Origin: Talaromyces rugulosus
Lineage: Eukaryota > Ascomycota > Eurotiomycetes > Eurotiales > Trichocomaceae
Reading direction: 5' to 3'
NCBI RefSeq assembly: GCF_013368755.1
Contig: NC_049564.1
Location: forward strand, 1,558,001-1,622,000
Length of the DNA stretch: 64,000 nt
This document shows, piece by piece, positions 43,471-54,901 of this stretch (positions within the stretch are counted from its first letter, which is position 1; every line of letters begins with the position of its first letter). The notes beneath the pieces are model-generated. The model searched no databases, had not been told where the DNA came from, and was given only the letters and a program-made list of their open reading frames with translations. The translations under genes and the position numbers were made by a program.

Positions 43471-46276
43471 CTAGTATGCGAATTGGCGATAGGCTTGCAC
43501 GAGGCCTGACCAACCGCCTGGGTTGTTGTATTCTCTCGGGTTGGACTTCCCATCCAGCACCATCACGTCCGACGACTTGGTGCTGATAGAATACCAGACC
43601 AAGTTCTGCGGATTATTAGTCACACGCATCATGTTAGTCTGGCAAATCCCATTCGCACAGGGAGTATTGTAGAGTCCATTCCACTGCCCCTCAAAAAACG
43701 CCCACGCCGCGGAACCATAGAGCATGATATTGCTTCCAGCATCCACGTTTGCGGCGAGTGCAGACCGACAGAGCTGGTCTGTTTTTCCGCACCAAGAAAA
43801 GTCTGGATCGTTGTACTGGCTCGACACGCCCCATGGTGCCGCCGCAGTCTCCACCGCGCCGAGACCTTGCATGTATGGGGTTTCGCTTTGCATCATCCCG
43901 GCATACACGTTGGACGACGAGTGGAAGTTGTATTGATACAGCCAGTTGTGCTCAGAGCTCGTACCCACCAGCCATGTGGGTTTAGTTGACTCTACAAGAA
44001 TACCCCGGCCGGTGGAGACAATGATAGGCGATGGCCCGCCGTCTAGGTTATGGTCTGCTGTCCAACCCCAGTGATTCTCGACATATGAGGACGAGGAAGA
44101 AGTGATATGCATCAGCATAAATGCAGCCATGCAGTAACGGGCGTCCTGGTTTGTGCAACTGCTCGAAATAGTAGTGTCTGCGGTGCCACCAACAGTGGTC
44201 AGACTGTTCCAGATTCCTACATCGCCTGGTTGGTTTCCGGCCATGTTGACTTCGACAACAATAGCCCCTGGAAGGACTTCTGCTACTGTGAAGCGCATGT
44301 ACTGGATTTCAGCAACGCCAACATCGCCCTGGTTCCCAACTTTGACGACTGGGCGGGGGTTGGCAGAGTCGGTGAAAGCGGACCCTGCTCCTGACAGTAC
44401 CGACCAACCCTCGCCCACAATACGACTGCCAGGGGGAACGACCAAGGTGTCTCTCAGAATGTATACTCCAAAGGGGAAGTAAGAGATGCGGCAGTTGGCG
44501 GCATTATCACGCAGGATAGCATTCAAGTTAGCCGAGTCATCCGTTTTGCCATCTCCATGAACCGGGTGTTCAGATACAGTTTTGACGTTGACGACCTGAC
44601 TAGCAGGGGCGTTTGCATAATTAGGTTGTTTTCGTGTGAAATACTTCCCATCACTACCCAAAAGCACAGTTGGACGTAAAGTACCCAGGTAACCACCAGC
44701 CTGGAAGACGCCAGGGATGTGATTACCGAAGAACCAGGTATCAATGTGTGACTGTCCGCCGAGCACGGTTGTGCCGTTGCTCGTGACAGCAAGCGGATTC
44801 GTGCCCTCGCTAGTATGGTTCTCAATAATAATCTGACTGTTTCGCGGCCCAGACGCGTTGGAGGAATCGTGGAATTTCACGAGGGTGCCAGTGTTGGTTG
44901 ACGTGGAATCGAGGATGACCATTGAACCGAGTGAATTTTTGGTCATATCTATACCGAGACCACAGGAATCAAATGTTGCTCCTTGGAGAACAACAGTAAA
45001 GCCTCCTGTGCCGGCGAACCCGGTGCGACAGCCCTTGAATGTTATGTTCTTGAAATTGACCTGCTGGTTCGAGTTTTGAATACCGATGCCACCGCCATTA
45101 ATAGTCTAAACAGGTTAGAAAATTACTTCGAAAATAATTCAAAAGAACAACATACCACGTCTGTAACGGCAATAGTCGAGCCGCCGTTAATATGAATGCC
45201 AATATGCCCAAGGGAGCCTTGCGGCATGTTAACATCAACGTTTGTCAGGGCACATCCCTGAGCAATACCCCATTGCAAGGCAGTGAACGTGGCCGACGCG
45301 TCTAAGCTAGTTGTATCAAGAATGACATCTTTCAAAGCAATCATAAATGTCGTTTCCGGGTGACCAGCTGCAGGATCCTGGCCGTTGATCAGAGTAGAGC
45401 CGACAAAGTCGGAACTGGCTTTGATCACAGGCCTGTTCAACGGATCTCCTACAATAATTGTGCCCACTCGGATGTCAAGAGTGCCACCAAGAGTATACAC
45501 GCCACCAGGCAAGAACACTTCGGCTGGCATATAAGTGACTCCTCTTCCCTCCCGAGATCCGCCCTGACCATCGGAATTGATTGCGTTCTGTAGCGCAGCA
45601 GTCTGGTTCCCGCTGCCATCATTCTTAGCACCGTAATCCAGGGCATTTCGATGAACAGGATATGCAGAATTTCCCTGGACAAAGGGCGCGTATCCACGGC
45701 CGGGTCCAGTATGATCTTGCGTTTCCAACCAGTACTTTGCAGGTGCTTGGCTTGGAGTGGGATTGGCACAGAAGTTTCCGCCGGGGGTGGAAGGGCTGCC
45801 GGATGTGCTAGTAGTCGAGGTGGTTACACTTACAGCTGTGCTGCTGCTGCTACTGCTGCTGCTAGTCACAGCGTCTCCATTTTGTGAGTCTAGGTTGCTG
45901 CTCTGACCCCCTTTCGTGTCTGGCGTAGGTGTTGGAGAAGCCTGTGTTGGAGAAGCAGGCGTTGGAGAAGCCGATGTTACAGGAGGGACTGCAGGCGGCT
46001 GCGTAGTCGAGGTCGCCGGCTGAGTCGTTGTTGACGTGGGCTGATATGTATGCGGAAAGATCAAAGGCAAGATAGCTCCTGCGAGAGCAGAAATCCTGTG
46101 AGTTTGTTAGTACGATCGTAAATCGTTTGGGTGAGTTGGAAAACATACGGCTTCGGTGGGAGATCTAACAGCCCTTGGTCAGACGCAAACAGCTGTGTCG
46201 GTTCTGGTAGAGGAAACGGAAGCAAAGTTGCTCCAGCTGTAGAGGCAAAAGCCACCCAAGACCATTCTATATACAT
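43471..46276 (-). CDS. GH55 exo-beta-1,3-glucanase
   Basis: Three exons (46276-46149, 46095-45156, 45105-43471; introns of 53 and 50 nt) encode 900 aa. The N-terminus has a hydrophobic segment (WVAFASTAGATLLPFP) that can serve as signal sequence or anchor, then DLPPKPISALAGAILPLIF, and a Ser/Thr/Pro-rich linker (about 70-155), likely O-glycosylated. GH55 has two tandem right-handed beta-helices. The first begins YWLETQDHTGPGRGYAPF and FPVHRN-like YPVHRNALDYGAKNDGSGNQTAALQ; the second begins VVNVKTVSEHPVHGDGKTDDSANLNAIL. Later landmarks are YCMAAFMLMHIT and NHWGWTADHNLD. The enzyme releases glucose or gentiobiose from beta-1,3-glucan and acts outside the cell or at the wall, in wall turnover or mycoparasitism. 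The long linker is unusual for the family and suggests wall retention. Confidence 0.92.
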
Positions 46277-47327
46277 GGCTACTATTAACGAAATCCCAAC
46301 GTCGCAGGGATGAGGAGGGAGAAGAGAGCCTCGACACAGAACAAAGCTGGATAGAAAACCTCTGCTCCTTGAAGGATGAAGAAAAAAGAATATTAAAACT
46401 TAGTGCAAGACAGTTGTCTGGTCTGGCTCATTCACGTCGCGTTCTCGACAGGACGGGCTAGAGAAACTTGCCTATTTAGGAAATGCCAATACACTGCCCG
46501 TGTTCTGGCATGCCTTGGCAGGAATGTGTCCTAGCGCGCAGACGTGTAATACACTGCATAGTAGAAATATGAAACAGGTCCACATTCTAACCTATCTTAT
46601 TATTCACAACTATTGTCAGTTAGCCACTGTCTTTAATTTTTACTCCTGCGCTTCGGCCCGTAAGTAGGCATCTGCAATACTGTTAGGCTCAATATTGCCA
46701 TGACTGCCAAGATGAAATGCTGAGCCGGTCGAAATACTTGGGATATATGAGCCACTTTTCTAAACTTTAACACAATGTCTTTGTTTTAGTTGGTTTTCGA
46801 ATTTGACAAGGGCTTTATCAAAACGAAAACCATCCGTGATCCACTGCCAAACTCAGTCGAATAATATTTTGCTAGTAATAATGATGGTAATTTTCTAGCG
46901 AGTTGCAAAGGATTTAAAACAAAAAAATTTCATCAAGGGTTGACAATCTTCTTTGCCTCCTTCCATCATCGAGCGCTATTCCACACGGTGTAGAGCTTAT
47001 CTCGAGCTTTCAACTTATCATGACGAAGCACAACTGTAAAAAAGAATGACAAATAATTCGAATTTAATTGCCATCGAATGATTCGTAAGATGGAAACTAT
47101 TTCGATAAAAACTGCTACATCCAATACACGCACTTCAAGGCGGATGCCGCGAAGGGGCTGGACCATAAGCTCCCTTAGACGGGATGGATATCCCTAAAAT
47201 CTATTTACGAAGGGGCTTCCATATATACTTTTCTTTGCGCTGTTTAGTCTACATTTTAATATTCAAATCTTTAATCACGACATAATTTTCTTCAAATAAC
47301 GGCATAATAAACTTACAATTTTACACC
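46277..47327. other. Divergent intergenic region between GH55 and the lysozyme-like gene
   Basis: Promoters of two secreted proteins. AT-rich from about 46760. Short frames (for example 46966-47166 minus) show no recognisable family. Confidence 0.5.
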
Positions 47328-48183
47328 ATGAAAAAAATCTTCAAAAAAGTCACTGTTAGTTTCCTGATTGGCGCGGCCTTGGCTGCTCCTATCTCCTTTG
47401 GAAATTCTCTGAATAATAGAGCAATCGATGCTATTGCATCTTCGTTGGCCGCTACAAACACACTGGATGACAACGATGGGGTCGGAAATGGCGTTGATAC
47501 GTACACTGCTTATTCCGGAGACGGGTCGACTGCTGCTGGCTGGCCTTCATATTCTCAGTGGTACGTTTAGTTTGTGAATATTTACATTCGAGAGACTTGA
47601 AACTAAAAAACATACTAGGGAGTCTTTTGAGAATATGTGGACGAATAACAAGCCCGTTATTTCCCAATCCTGCACCCAATTTGGCCAGGAAAATCCGTCA
47701 GAGCAAGAAATGAATGACCTCCACGATTCCATTCAGCAGGTGGCGACTGAAACCAAGGTCGACCACCGCTACATTCTGGCTATTATTATGCAAGAGTCAA
47801 AAGGTTGCGTCCGTGTCCCAACGACAAACGTGGTTGTTAGCAACCCTGGCCTGATGCAGGATCACGGCGGAACTGGCACCTGTGCCGGAATGAATCCATG
47901 TCCGAAAGACAACATTGTGCAAATGATCCATGACGGAGCAGCAGGTACTGCAGGTGGAGATGGTTTGGCATCTTTACTTGGCGACTCTGTGACATCTTCT
48001 CTGCAGGATGATGTCGCACAAGGCTACTATAGGGCTGCTCGTGCATATAATTCTGGCTCTGTGGCGTCCTCTGGTCAACTACAGGATGGGATAGCTACTC
48101 ACTGCTATGCATCTGATATTGCTAACCGGCTTGTAGGCTGGGTTAAAGCGCAGCATAATTGTCCATTTGATAATAATTCTTAG
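47328..48183 (+). CDS. Secreted lysozyme / SLT-transglycosylase-like protein
   Basis: Two exons (47328-47560 and 47619-48183; 58-nt intron) encode 265 aa. The signal peptide is lysine-rich (MKKIFKKVTVSFLIGAALAAP), a form more common in bacteria but workable in fungi. After a 60-aa spacer the region DHRYILAIIMQESKGCVR carries the Glu-Ser of the lysozyme-like superfamily (lytic transglycosylases have E-S at this site), followed by NPGLMQDHGGTG and GYYRAARAYNSGSV, typical of the SLT fold (usual forms GLMQ and A-x-x-YN-x-G). Six cysteines suggest disulfides outside the cell. The expected activity is cleavage of peptidoglycan, which fungi lack, or of chitin-like polymers; an antibacterial or chitin-directed role is inference. 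Confidence 0.8.
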
Positions 48184-48647
48184 AAATTAGTTCACGTTGA
48201 ATCATTCGATAAAGCATAGTATGGTAACTTTTCATTTTCTTTCTTTCTTTTTTTTAACTGATGAAGATCTTAATTTATATACAAATATTCAAAGTTTCAA
48301 TGTTGTCTTCGATGTTGTTCGAGTTGATGGGTAGTTCTAGATGTCAATGTTGACATATATGCAAAATGGCTTTTCTGAGCGATTTCAATTTTTGAAATTA
48401 CTCACCCAAACCTTGCTGGATTTAGCCAGGGTTTAATTAATTATAATTAACTCTTCGCGCTATTACTCAATCCTAACTTTATTAGAATTAAGCATAATAA
48501 TAGTACAGAGAGATAAATTAACTTTTTTTATAATCTAGTTTTTTTTATACTTATAAGATAATATTTATTAATACAGCCTTCTATTTATATATAATAGAAA
48601 TAAAATTTCTATAAAATAATCTGAAAACCTTTTATTATATTTACTTA
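48184..48647. other. AT-rich intergenic region
   Basis: Strongly AT-rich with many short A/T tracts; likely a repeat-decayed stretch. No gene. Confidence 0.5.
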
Positions 48648-48779
48648 GAGATGCTCACAGGTCCTGTTTTCAAGCTGAAAAATCACGTAATTTTACATTA
48701 GGGTTAGGGCTCTATACAGTTATAAGTACAAACTTTTTATTTTATTTTTCAGGTTAAAAACAGGACCTGTGAGCATCTC
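48648..48779. mobile_element. 132-bp MITE-like element with 36-bp terminal inverted repeats
   Basis: The ends are inverted copies starting GAGATGCTCACAGGTCCTGT and continuing for 36 bp with two mismatches. The interior contains TTAGGGTTAGGG and no coding frame. No clear target-site duplication was found. Its size fits a miniature inverted-repeat transposable element. Confidence 0.8.
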
Positions 48780-50585
48780 AATTTCCAACTGCAATATTTA
48801 GCAGATGTATATTTAATCTAACTATTGTTATAGGTTTCTTAGTATAAATATAGTTATTTTATTACTTATAAATAGTATGATTCTATAATATTCTAGTCCT
48901 AATAGTTTAGTTAATGTGTGTAGCTTTTCTGAGTGTGGGTTCTGCTCTAGTCTTATGCTAAGTGTAACAGAGAAGATCTTTACTCTTGGCTTTTTATACT
49001 GGGGCTGCTCCTGGAAAACTCCGCTAAACCTTGCCGTGACACTGTGATGTAAATGACGCCCTATAGAATACCTCCGTGTATGCCCTGCGCCCTTTATATT
49101 AGCTAGACCGTCTTGTCTCTAGCAGAGCACCCTTGTAAGCTGGATCTTTGGTGCCCATTCTCTACAGCGGGGTCTATGGCCCAAGTATCCGGAAGAAAGG
49201 ACGACGGTAGTGCCTTAATTCTCGCCCAAGATGAAAACCTGCAACTGGTATTTGGCAAGGGTACCTGTTTCCGGCACGACAATTCACTAATGCTTTGTTC
49301 TGAGTCAGCATCAAAGCTGGTAGATACTGGCTTTGACGCTCACGGTGTGACTACGCTGTGTCCTTGACCAAATACAAACAGTATGTCCACGTGATCATAT
49401 TTTAGTTCTGAGCTAATTGGATACTTGATACACAGTTTCTAGACACGTACGGTTCAAACAATGTCCATCCCTTGACGATATGTTTGCGGCGTCGTCGGAG
49501 TCGCCACTCTGCCGAACACAAACTCATATCAATCATTTTAGATGCACAGATAATGATTAGTACTCATTAGAGTCGCCATCGTATCGCTGGTAGGCTATTA
49601 GGGAAGACATAGGATTTAATTAATAGCTATAAGTCCAACTAGAATCTATGTTAAATTAGTCGTTGAAGTGCTCTTATATGTCCTCAAAGTCTAAGATGCA
49701 ATTAAGACATGGAGTATAATAGGACGACGAATACTATAATATCTTTTTGGTTCAGATAGAGCCGATTCTAGAAGTTGTAATCACCTTCTTCTCGAAGTTA
49801 TACCTGGAGCTAATCTAAACAGGGTGAACACAAGAGTTTTTGAGAATTTCTGCATAACTTACGTATGAAATCATATAACTTTTTTTTGCTTTTGTGGGTT
49901 ATTTGGCAACCCGTTGGGTTTCGGGGTTGGGTGTCGATTATAGCACCCATACGTATCACCACGTAGGATGAGGCCCCACCAACTGTTTTCAGCAGACTGC
50001 TACGTAATAGACCCCAGCATTCCTACACCCTGCTTCTAAAAGGGGGGTGGAGAAGAGTATATGGAAATTAAAAATATGTGGAGCTGTAATAACTAGCCAG
50101 TATGTTTGTGCTAGTATCTAGTTCAAAATACCTAACAAGCTTTGGAAGGAGAGACACTACTCTCGAGGGAGATACTTGTACCCTTGCCCCATATACGATG
50201 GATTGGAATAGTTTGAACCTCCATAGGGAGGAGGCTTTTAACCCGACTAATCAGTGAAGCTAAAAAATTATAGGTATCGGCATGTCGATTTAGATCTAGA
50301 ACTCATGGTTGAGGGAGATATTTTGGACACAAACCCTCATTGGCGCTATAACCTGGAAATCGTTGACATGGAAAAGACGTAATGATAAATTGTCTAGGCT
50401 ACTATTCGTAGAGTAGGAATCTCATAGCTACGTCATAAAATGATGCCAACCTGATAATCACCTGGGAAAAAGAGATATAATTAACACGAAAAGTCCTTCA
50501 TAGCTGTTGGTATCTTTTTACTATAGTATAATCTTCTAATATCCTAAATTATCACATATTTCTAAACATTCTACCACTATCAATC
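48780..50585. other. AT-rich accessory region, no supported gene
   Basis: One 84-codon plus-strand open frame (49113-49367) sits in a patch of more balanced base content, but no family or splice structure could be recognised; it may be a gene fragment. A G/T-rich patch with repeated GTTGGGT lies at 49910-49940. Otherwise many stops and AT-rich DNA. Confidence 0.45.
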
Positions 50586-50840
50586 ATGAAATACACACCA
50601 ATTCTTCTGCTATTTACAGCACTCACTTCAGCATGCGGTGATAATGCTTATCGATGTGTTGGGCCAGGCTCTGTGGAAGACGACTGGGTGCATACGAAAT
50701 GCATCTGTGACTTAATTAAGTCAGACACTTGCTACTGCTCTCACAGGGCAGAAACATATTGTGATCCATATGGTGATAAAAAACAACAATTCAAAGATGC
50801 TTGCGAGTCATTTTCTGGCTATGAGTGGCGGGAATGTTAA
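50586..50840 (+). CDS. Small cysteine-rich secreted protein
   Basis: An 84-aa intronless protein. The signal peptide is MKYTPILLLFTALTSA and the mature part of about 68 aa has nine cysteines, with pairs spaced C-x-C (KCIC, TCYC), and ends in EWREC. High cysteine content, small size and secretion are shared by fungal effectors, hydrophobin-like and antimicrobial proteins, but the spacing does not match a family I know. The odd number of cysteines depends on where the signal is cut (C17 is the first mature residue). It lies alone in AT-rich DNA. Function unknown. Confidence 0.65.
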   Translation: MKYTPILLLFTALTSACGDNAYRCVGPGSVEDDWVHTKCICDLIKSDTCYCSHRAETYCDPYGDKKQQFKDACESFSGYEWREC

Positions 50841-51747
50841 ATATTACATCTAGCTTGAAAAGGTACTCCTTGCCATAGCCCTATCACTCAATGGGCTTAA
50901 GGGGCTAAGGATATTTCTATGTGTACCCTAAGAACACTAGTCATGTTCAAGTGGATGTTGAAAGGTTTTCTGTCATCGATATTGCTAAGGATTCAGAAAG
51001 CCTCGATATGGGTTCATCCCCATCTGTGGGGGTCCCTATATTGTTACGCAAATGCAAAGACAGAAATATCGGAAATATCATTGTTCTTGTTGATTCTTGT
51101 GTTCACTCGCTTAGGTAGATTGAGTGATTGATTGATTGATTGATTATTATTTAATGTCACTTGGCGGTCACGTGGCGTGTGGCCCGCGGCCTCCCTGGGG
51201 CAACTGGATTCTACACTGAAAATAATAGAGAAATAGACAAGGCTAGATAAATACATCTTGATCTTCTATGGGAAGAAATCTCTGTTGATTCTCTCAGAAG
51301 GATCGTGAGGCCGCACAAACGGACCTCATAAGAGGACCGCTGGGTCACGTATGTGACAGGCCTTGTAAGACTGAATTACCACTACCCAAAAAGGGAACCA
51401 TTCTGGGGATTCTTGTAAGTGGTAGTAATATTCAGTTTGACTGGCCTGCTTGATCGCTCAAGCATGGCTCCGCTAACAATACATGCTTGAGGCGATAACT
51501 CTGAACAATAAAATCTGCTTGTAAATGAGATATTGAATTTTACTAAAGAATTTGAGTCTTCCGGAGCAAATGAGGTACGAAACATGTGGATAAATTTAAA
51601 CAGTGCCGGATATATGGGCCGTTTTACACTGGTCTTTTAAAGAAACCTGGATGACTTTATCTTTTATTGTAGTTGACAACGCTTTAATTGAGTTTTGGAA
51701 GATTACAGTCGCTATTAGTACCAAAATTATACGCCATATCACTTGTA
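50841..51747. other. Intergenic region with ATTG microsatellite
   Basis: An ATTG/TTGA run spans 51126-51144. Short open frames at 50921-51118 (plus) and 51382-51585 (minus) look slightly protein-like but cannot be tied to a family, and may be relics. CACGTG occurs near 51171. Confidence 0.45.
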
Positions 51748-52089
51748 TTATCCACACTTAACCCGCACAATATTTGGCTTCGTCGCAGAATATAACTCGT
51801 TGTGCCAGCCATCAAAGGCAACCGAGTTGGTGTGTTCTCCACCCTCCGCGGGCCAGAAAGTGTATGTTTTCATACTTGCACCCTTAGTCTTGAATTTGAG
51901 TAAATACCAAGAGCCGAGTGCTTTAAGTTCATATTCAGTGATGCCTAGCTCGCGTGATATATACTCTGGGGTGGTGGCAGATGTGTTTACCTCCCAGACG
52001 ACACTATATTCGATGTCGGAGTTACAGAGGTAGGCGGCTGATAGTTGGCTGAGCATGAGTGCTAAAGTTGCGGTTTTTTTTAGCTTCAT
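51748..52089 (-). CDS. Small secreted protein, two cysteines
   Basis: The frame is open from 52236, but the ATG at 52089 begins a clean signal peptide (MKLKKTATLALMLSQLSAAY), giving 113 aa; the extra upstream part is a hydrophobic AT-rich stretch without a plausible role. The mature chain has only two cysteines (YLCNSD near its start and VKCG at its end), which could form one disulfide closing the domain. A block WHNELYSATKPNIVRVKCG ends the protein. No family recognised. Like the 50.6-kb gene it lies alone in AT-rich DNA, so an effector or surface protein is a reasonable guess only. Confidence 0.6.
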   Translation of the reverse strand: MKLKKTATLALMLSQLSAAYLCNSDIEYSVVWEVNTSATTPEYISRELGITEYELKALGSWYLLKFKTKGASMKTYTFWPAEGGEHTNSVAFDGWHNELYSATKPNIVRVKCG

Positions 52090-54700
52090 ATCTGCGGCGT
52101 AGCAAGCTAGGTCGGAAGGAAGTGGCACCAGAGCTGAATTCTGTGCGTGGTATAACAAAAATAAGGTTTTAGATTTAGAAGACAAGATTAATATCGATGA
52201 TATTATAATTATAGAAAAGAATAAAGGCTGGAACAAGTTTGATCTTTTATAGACTTATGGTATATAATTCGTGATTGATAACTTCTGTAACTGCTGTAAA
52301 TCTAGACCTCATTTGACTAATAGTGAGGTAATTGATTTAGAATATGACCAGTATATACGTCAACCCCCTTCCGTTTGCGTTGATAAGACAATAAATAGAT
52401 ACGCGCTGTTTGATCTAGACGTTGTTCGCCCATACGGGTTGTGATTGACTTGCAGTGATGAGTACATTATTCAATATTCTGCTGTTTGAGTTGAATAAAT
52501 AAGATAATGACTATATATACACCGCTTCTCTAATCAACTGACTTTCTGAGGTGGCATGTGGAGGCCGTGTGTGTATATGTGTGTGTTTCATATCCTGACC
52601 CCTCGCTTTTTAGGTGATATGTAGGATCCTACTGTATCTACATACACTAAATTATTACTCTGGGGCCGATTACCAGTTTGATGACCAACTAGGCACGACT
52701 GTGGCCTTGAGGATCATGTGACCCATATATAATCCATTGACGAGACAAATGGTGCTTATAGTCTGCAAGTCATATGTTCACTTGATGACTTTAGAACGAC
52801 TTTACCTGAGGTTATAACTAGTAGGAAGGATTTTGTTTTACCTATACTAGATGAGAAATGTTTATAGGAAGCCTTTCTAAGAAATGGATTTAATTGGCTT
52901 GTGGGCTAGTGTATTGTCCAGAAAATGACATTAACCACACATCTACCAGTCAGGTAAGATTCTAATATAAGAATATTTTTAACAGAATAGATCTAGCCAA
53001 TGATTATTTTAAGGGCTACATTAGTTTGTAAAGTCTATACATTAAATTTAACGCTATAGACGACTGAAATTATCTACAATAATCACCTGATATCATTTTT
53101 GTTTATTATTTTACCTAACTATTTTATAATTGTATAACAGTATTCTCTAATTTTGTATACTGCTTGATATCAGTATACATATTTATATAAGCTATTTCAT
53201 GATCTATTTTTACAATTGCTTTACAGCATTATCTATTTTGCGTGTTGCTTAATGGATCCCCCACTATTTGCCGTCGGCATGCATGCCAACTAACGTCCAC
53301 CTTGATGCACATGGGAAGGAGAATACTCAAAGGTAAAACTATGAATAGAAAATGCTTTGAAGCAAACCTAATGTTAGGAACTGCCTTGAAGCAGAGCGCT
53401 TTGAAGCGTCATCTGTGCCTATGTAATGGCTGACACAAATGCGCGTCATCTGCTCACAGCAGGTCGACGAATACTATAAAGCCAATTCTAACCCCAGGGT
53501 CCAATTGTAGCCGTAAGGTCATATTCTAAGTTCAAAGTGCTCTTTTCATCGCTTCGTTACAAAAAAGCCTACTTATTCTGGACCTTCCTTGTTCTGAATT
53601 GATCTGGTCAAAGAGAACATGGTGTTGATGAAATTCAGAATAACGAAAAATTACGATCTCGTATCTCCAGCATCCAAAGTAGAAAAAAAGAGAAAGCAGA
53701 GATGAAATTAATGAAGATAATTGCTAATAAAGAAGACGTATGAAATAAATGCCTTATACAATACTAATATTTATCTTAATATTCAGATTAGAGATACTAG
53801 CCAAATTATAACATTTTATACTGATAATACAGGGATCTAGTTTGCATTCATAACATACTTAGTATAACATTCCATCCGCTACATATGTAACATTAAAATT
53901 TCAATGTTTGAAGCTTCGAATTTTTATATAGCCGCCTGGCATTCCTAAATATTTTCCCCACTTTAGCTCTATTTAGCAAAATACAAGTTGAGATGACCAA
54001 AAGGAAACTACGAAGAACATATGATAAGATGAATGGCCGACATGAGACATGAAAGATATGTTGATAGCGGCCAGGCGAAATGAAGAATGGTGGCGATCAA
54101 TAGCAACGGAAGGGGCCTGCACTAGCCTGCGGAGCCGATATTTAGTGTGCTTGAGGATAGCAGATGTATGTAGTTTAATGTTCCTGCATGCGAGGGATAT
54201 CATTATTAGTTGATCTAGACGAATCAGATCAATTAGTTGCAAGAATCTGAATGACAGGGCGGCGGTGCATTATCGTCGCCTGGGTCCGATATGCACAGTT
54301 GATGCGTCACACCAGGAACTTTGCCTGTCGAGAGCCCTAAACCCTAAAGATCGATAGCCCTAAGGCGTGGTGGCGACTGTCCCGATTAGGAAATTTATTT
54401 GCCTGCGCAGTGATGTCAGCCTAGCCAGAAAACCATACAGCTCGAGCAACATATTTATGGATTCAGTAACTAATGCAAGATTAATTTGGAATTACCCATA
54501 ATCACAAGTTACAGTAAATCTCTAACAAAAAGAACCAAGCAAGGCAGGGCTGTAGGAGGAGGCAGTGTCAACGATCGATCCACACACGCGCATACCGAAA
54601 TCCTGGGCCCACGCCGCAAGGACGGCGAACCCAGGGCCCTTATCGCCTAATTGCATTGGCTAGGAATACAGTGCCCGAGAGAGCAGTGTTTAAGATCTAG
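52090..54700. other. AT-rich gene desert
   Basis: About 2.6 kb without a supported gene. A TG/GT run is present near 52570-52590, and CCCTAAACCCTAAA at about 54337-54350 resembles telomere sequence but is too short to be a telomere remnant. A few short open frames lack any recognisable domain. Confidence 0.5.
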
Positions 54701-54901
54701 ATGAGCCTAGCATCGTCGACGCAGGCGCCACCACCACCCACACCCGCAGCCGACGCTCTCCTCCTTCCCAGCCCCGGCGGCCGCTGCTTCCTGCCCGCAC
54801 GTCGTCTTTACAAACTGTCGCTGACGGAAAACTTCGGCGGGACTTCGCTTCTGCAAAACCTTTGCATTTCTCTGTGTATCTTATCCCCATATGTCTGCTG
54901 A
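54701..54901 (+). other. Possible upstream ORF overlapping the ThrE-like start
   Basis: A 66-codon frame from ATG 54701 to TGA 54899-54901 ends 11 nt past the first base of the main ATG (54891) in another frame. If it lies in the mRNA it could limit translation of the main gene. Transcript start is unknown, so its reality is uncertain; the peptide is Pro/Leu-rich without a domain. Confidence 0.35.

Noticed and set aside
54334..54368. Telomere-like CCCTAA units
   Set aside because: Only two or three imperfect units; too short for an interstitial telomere claim.
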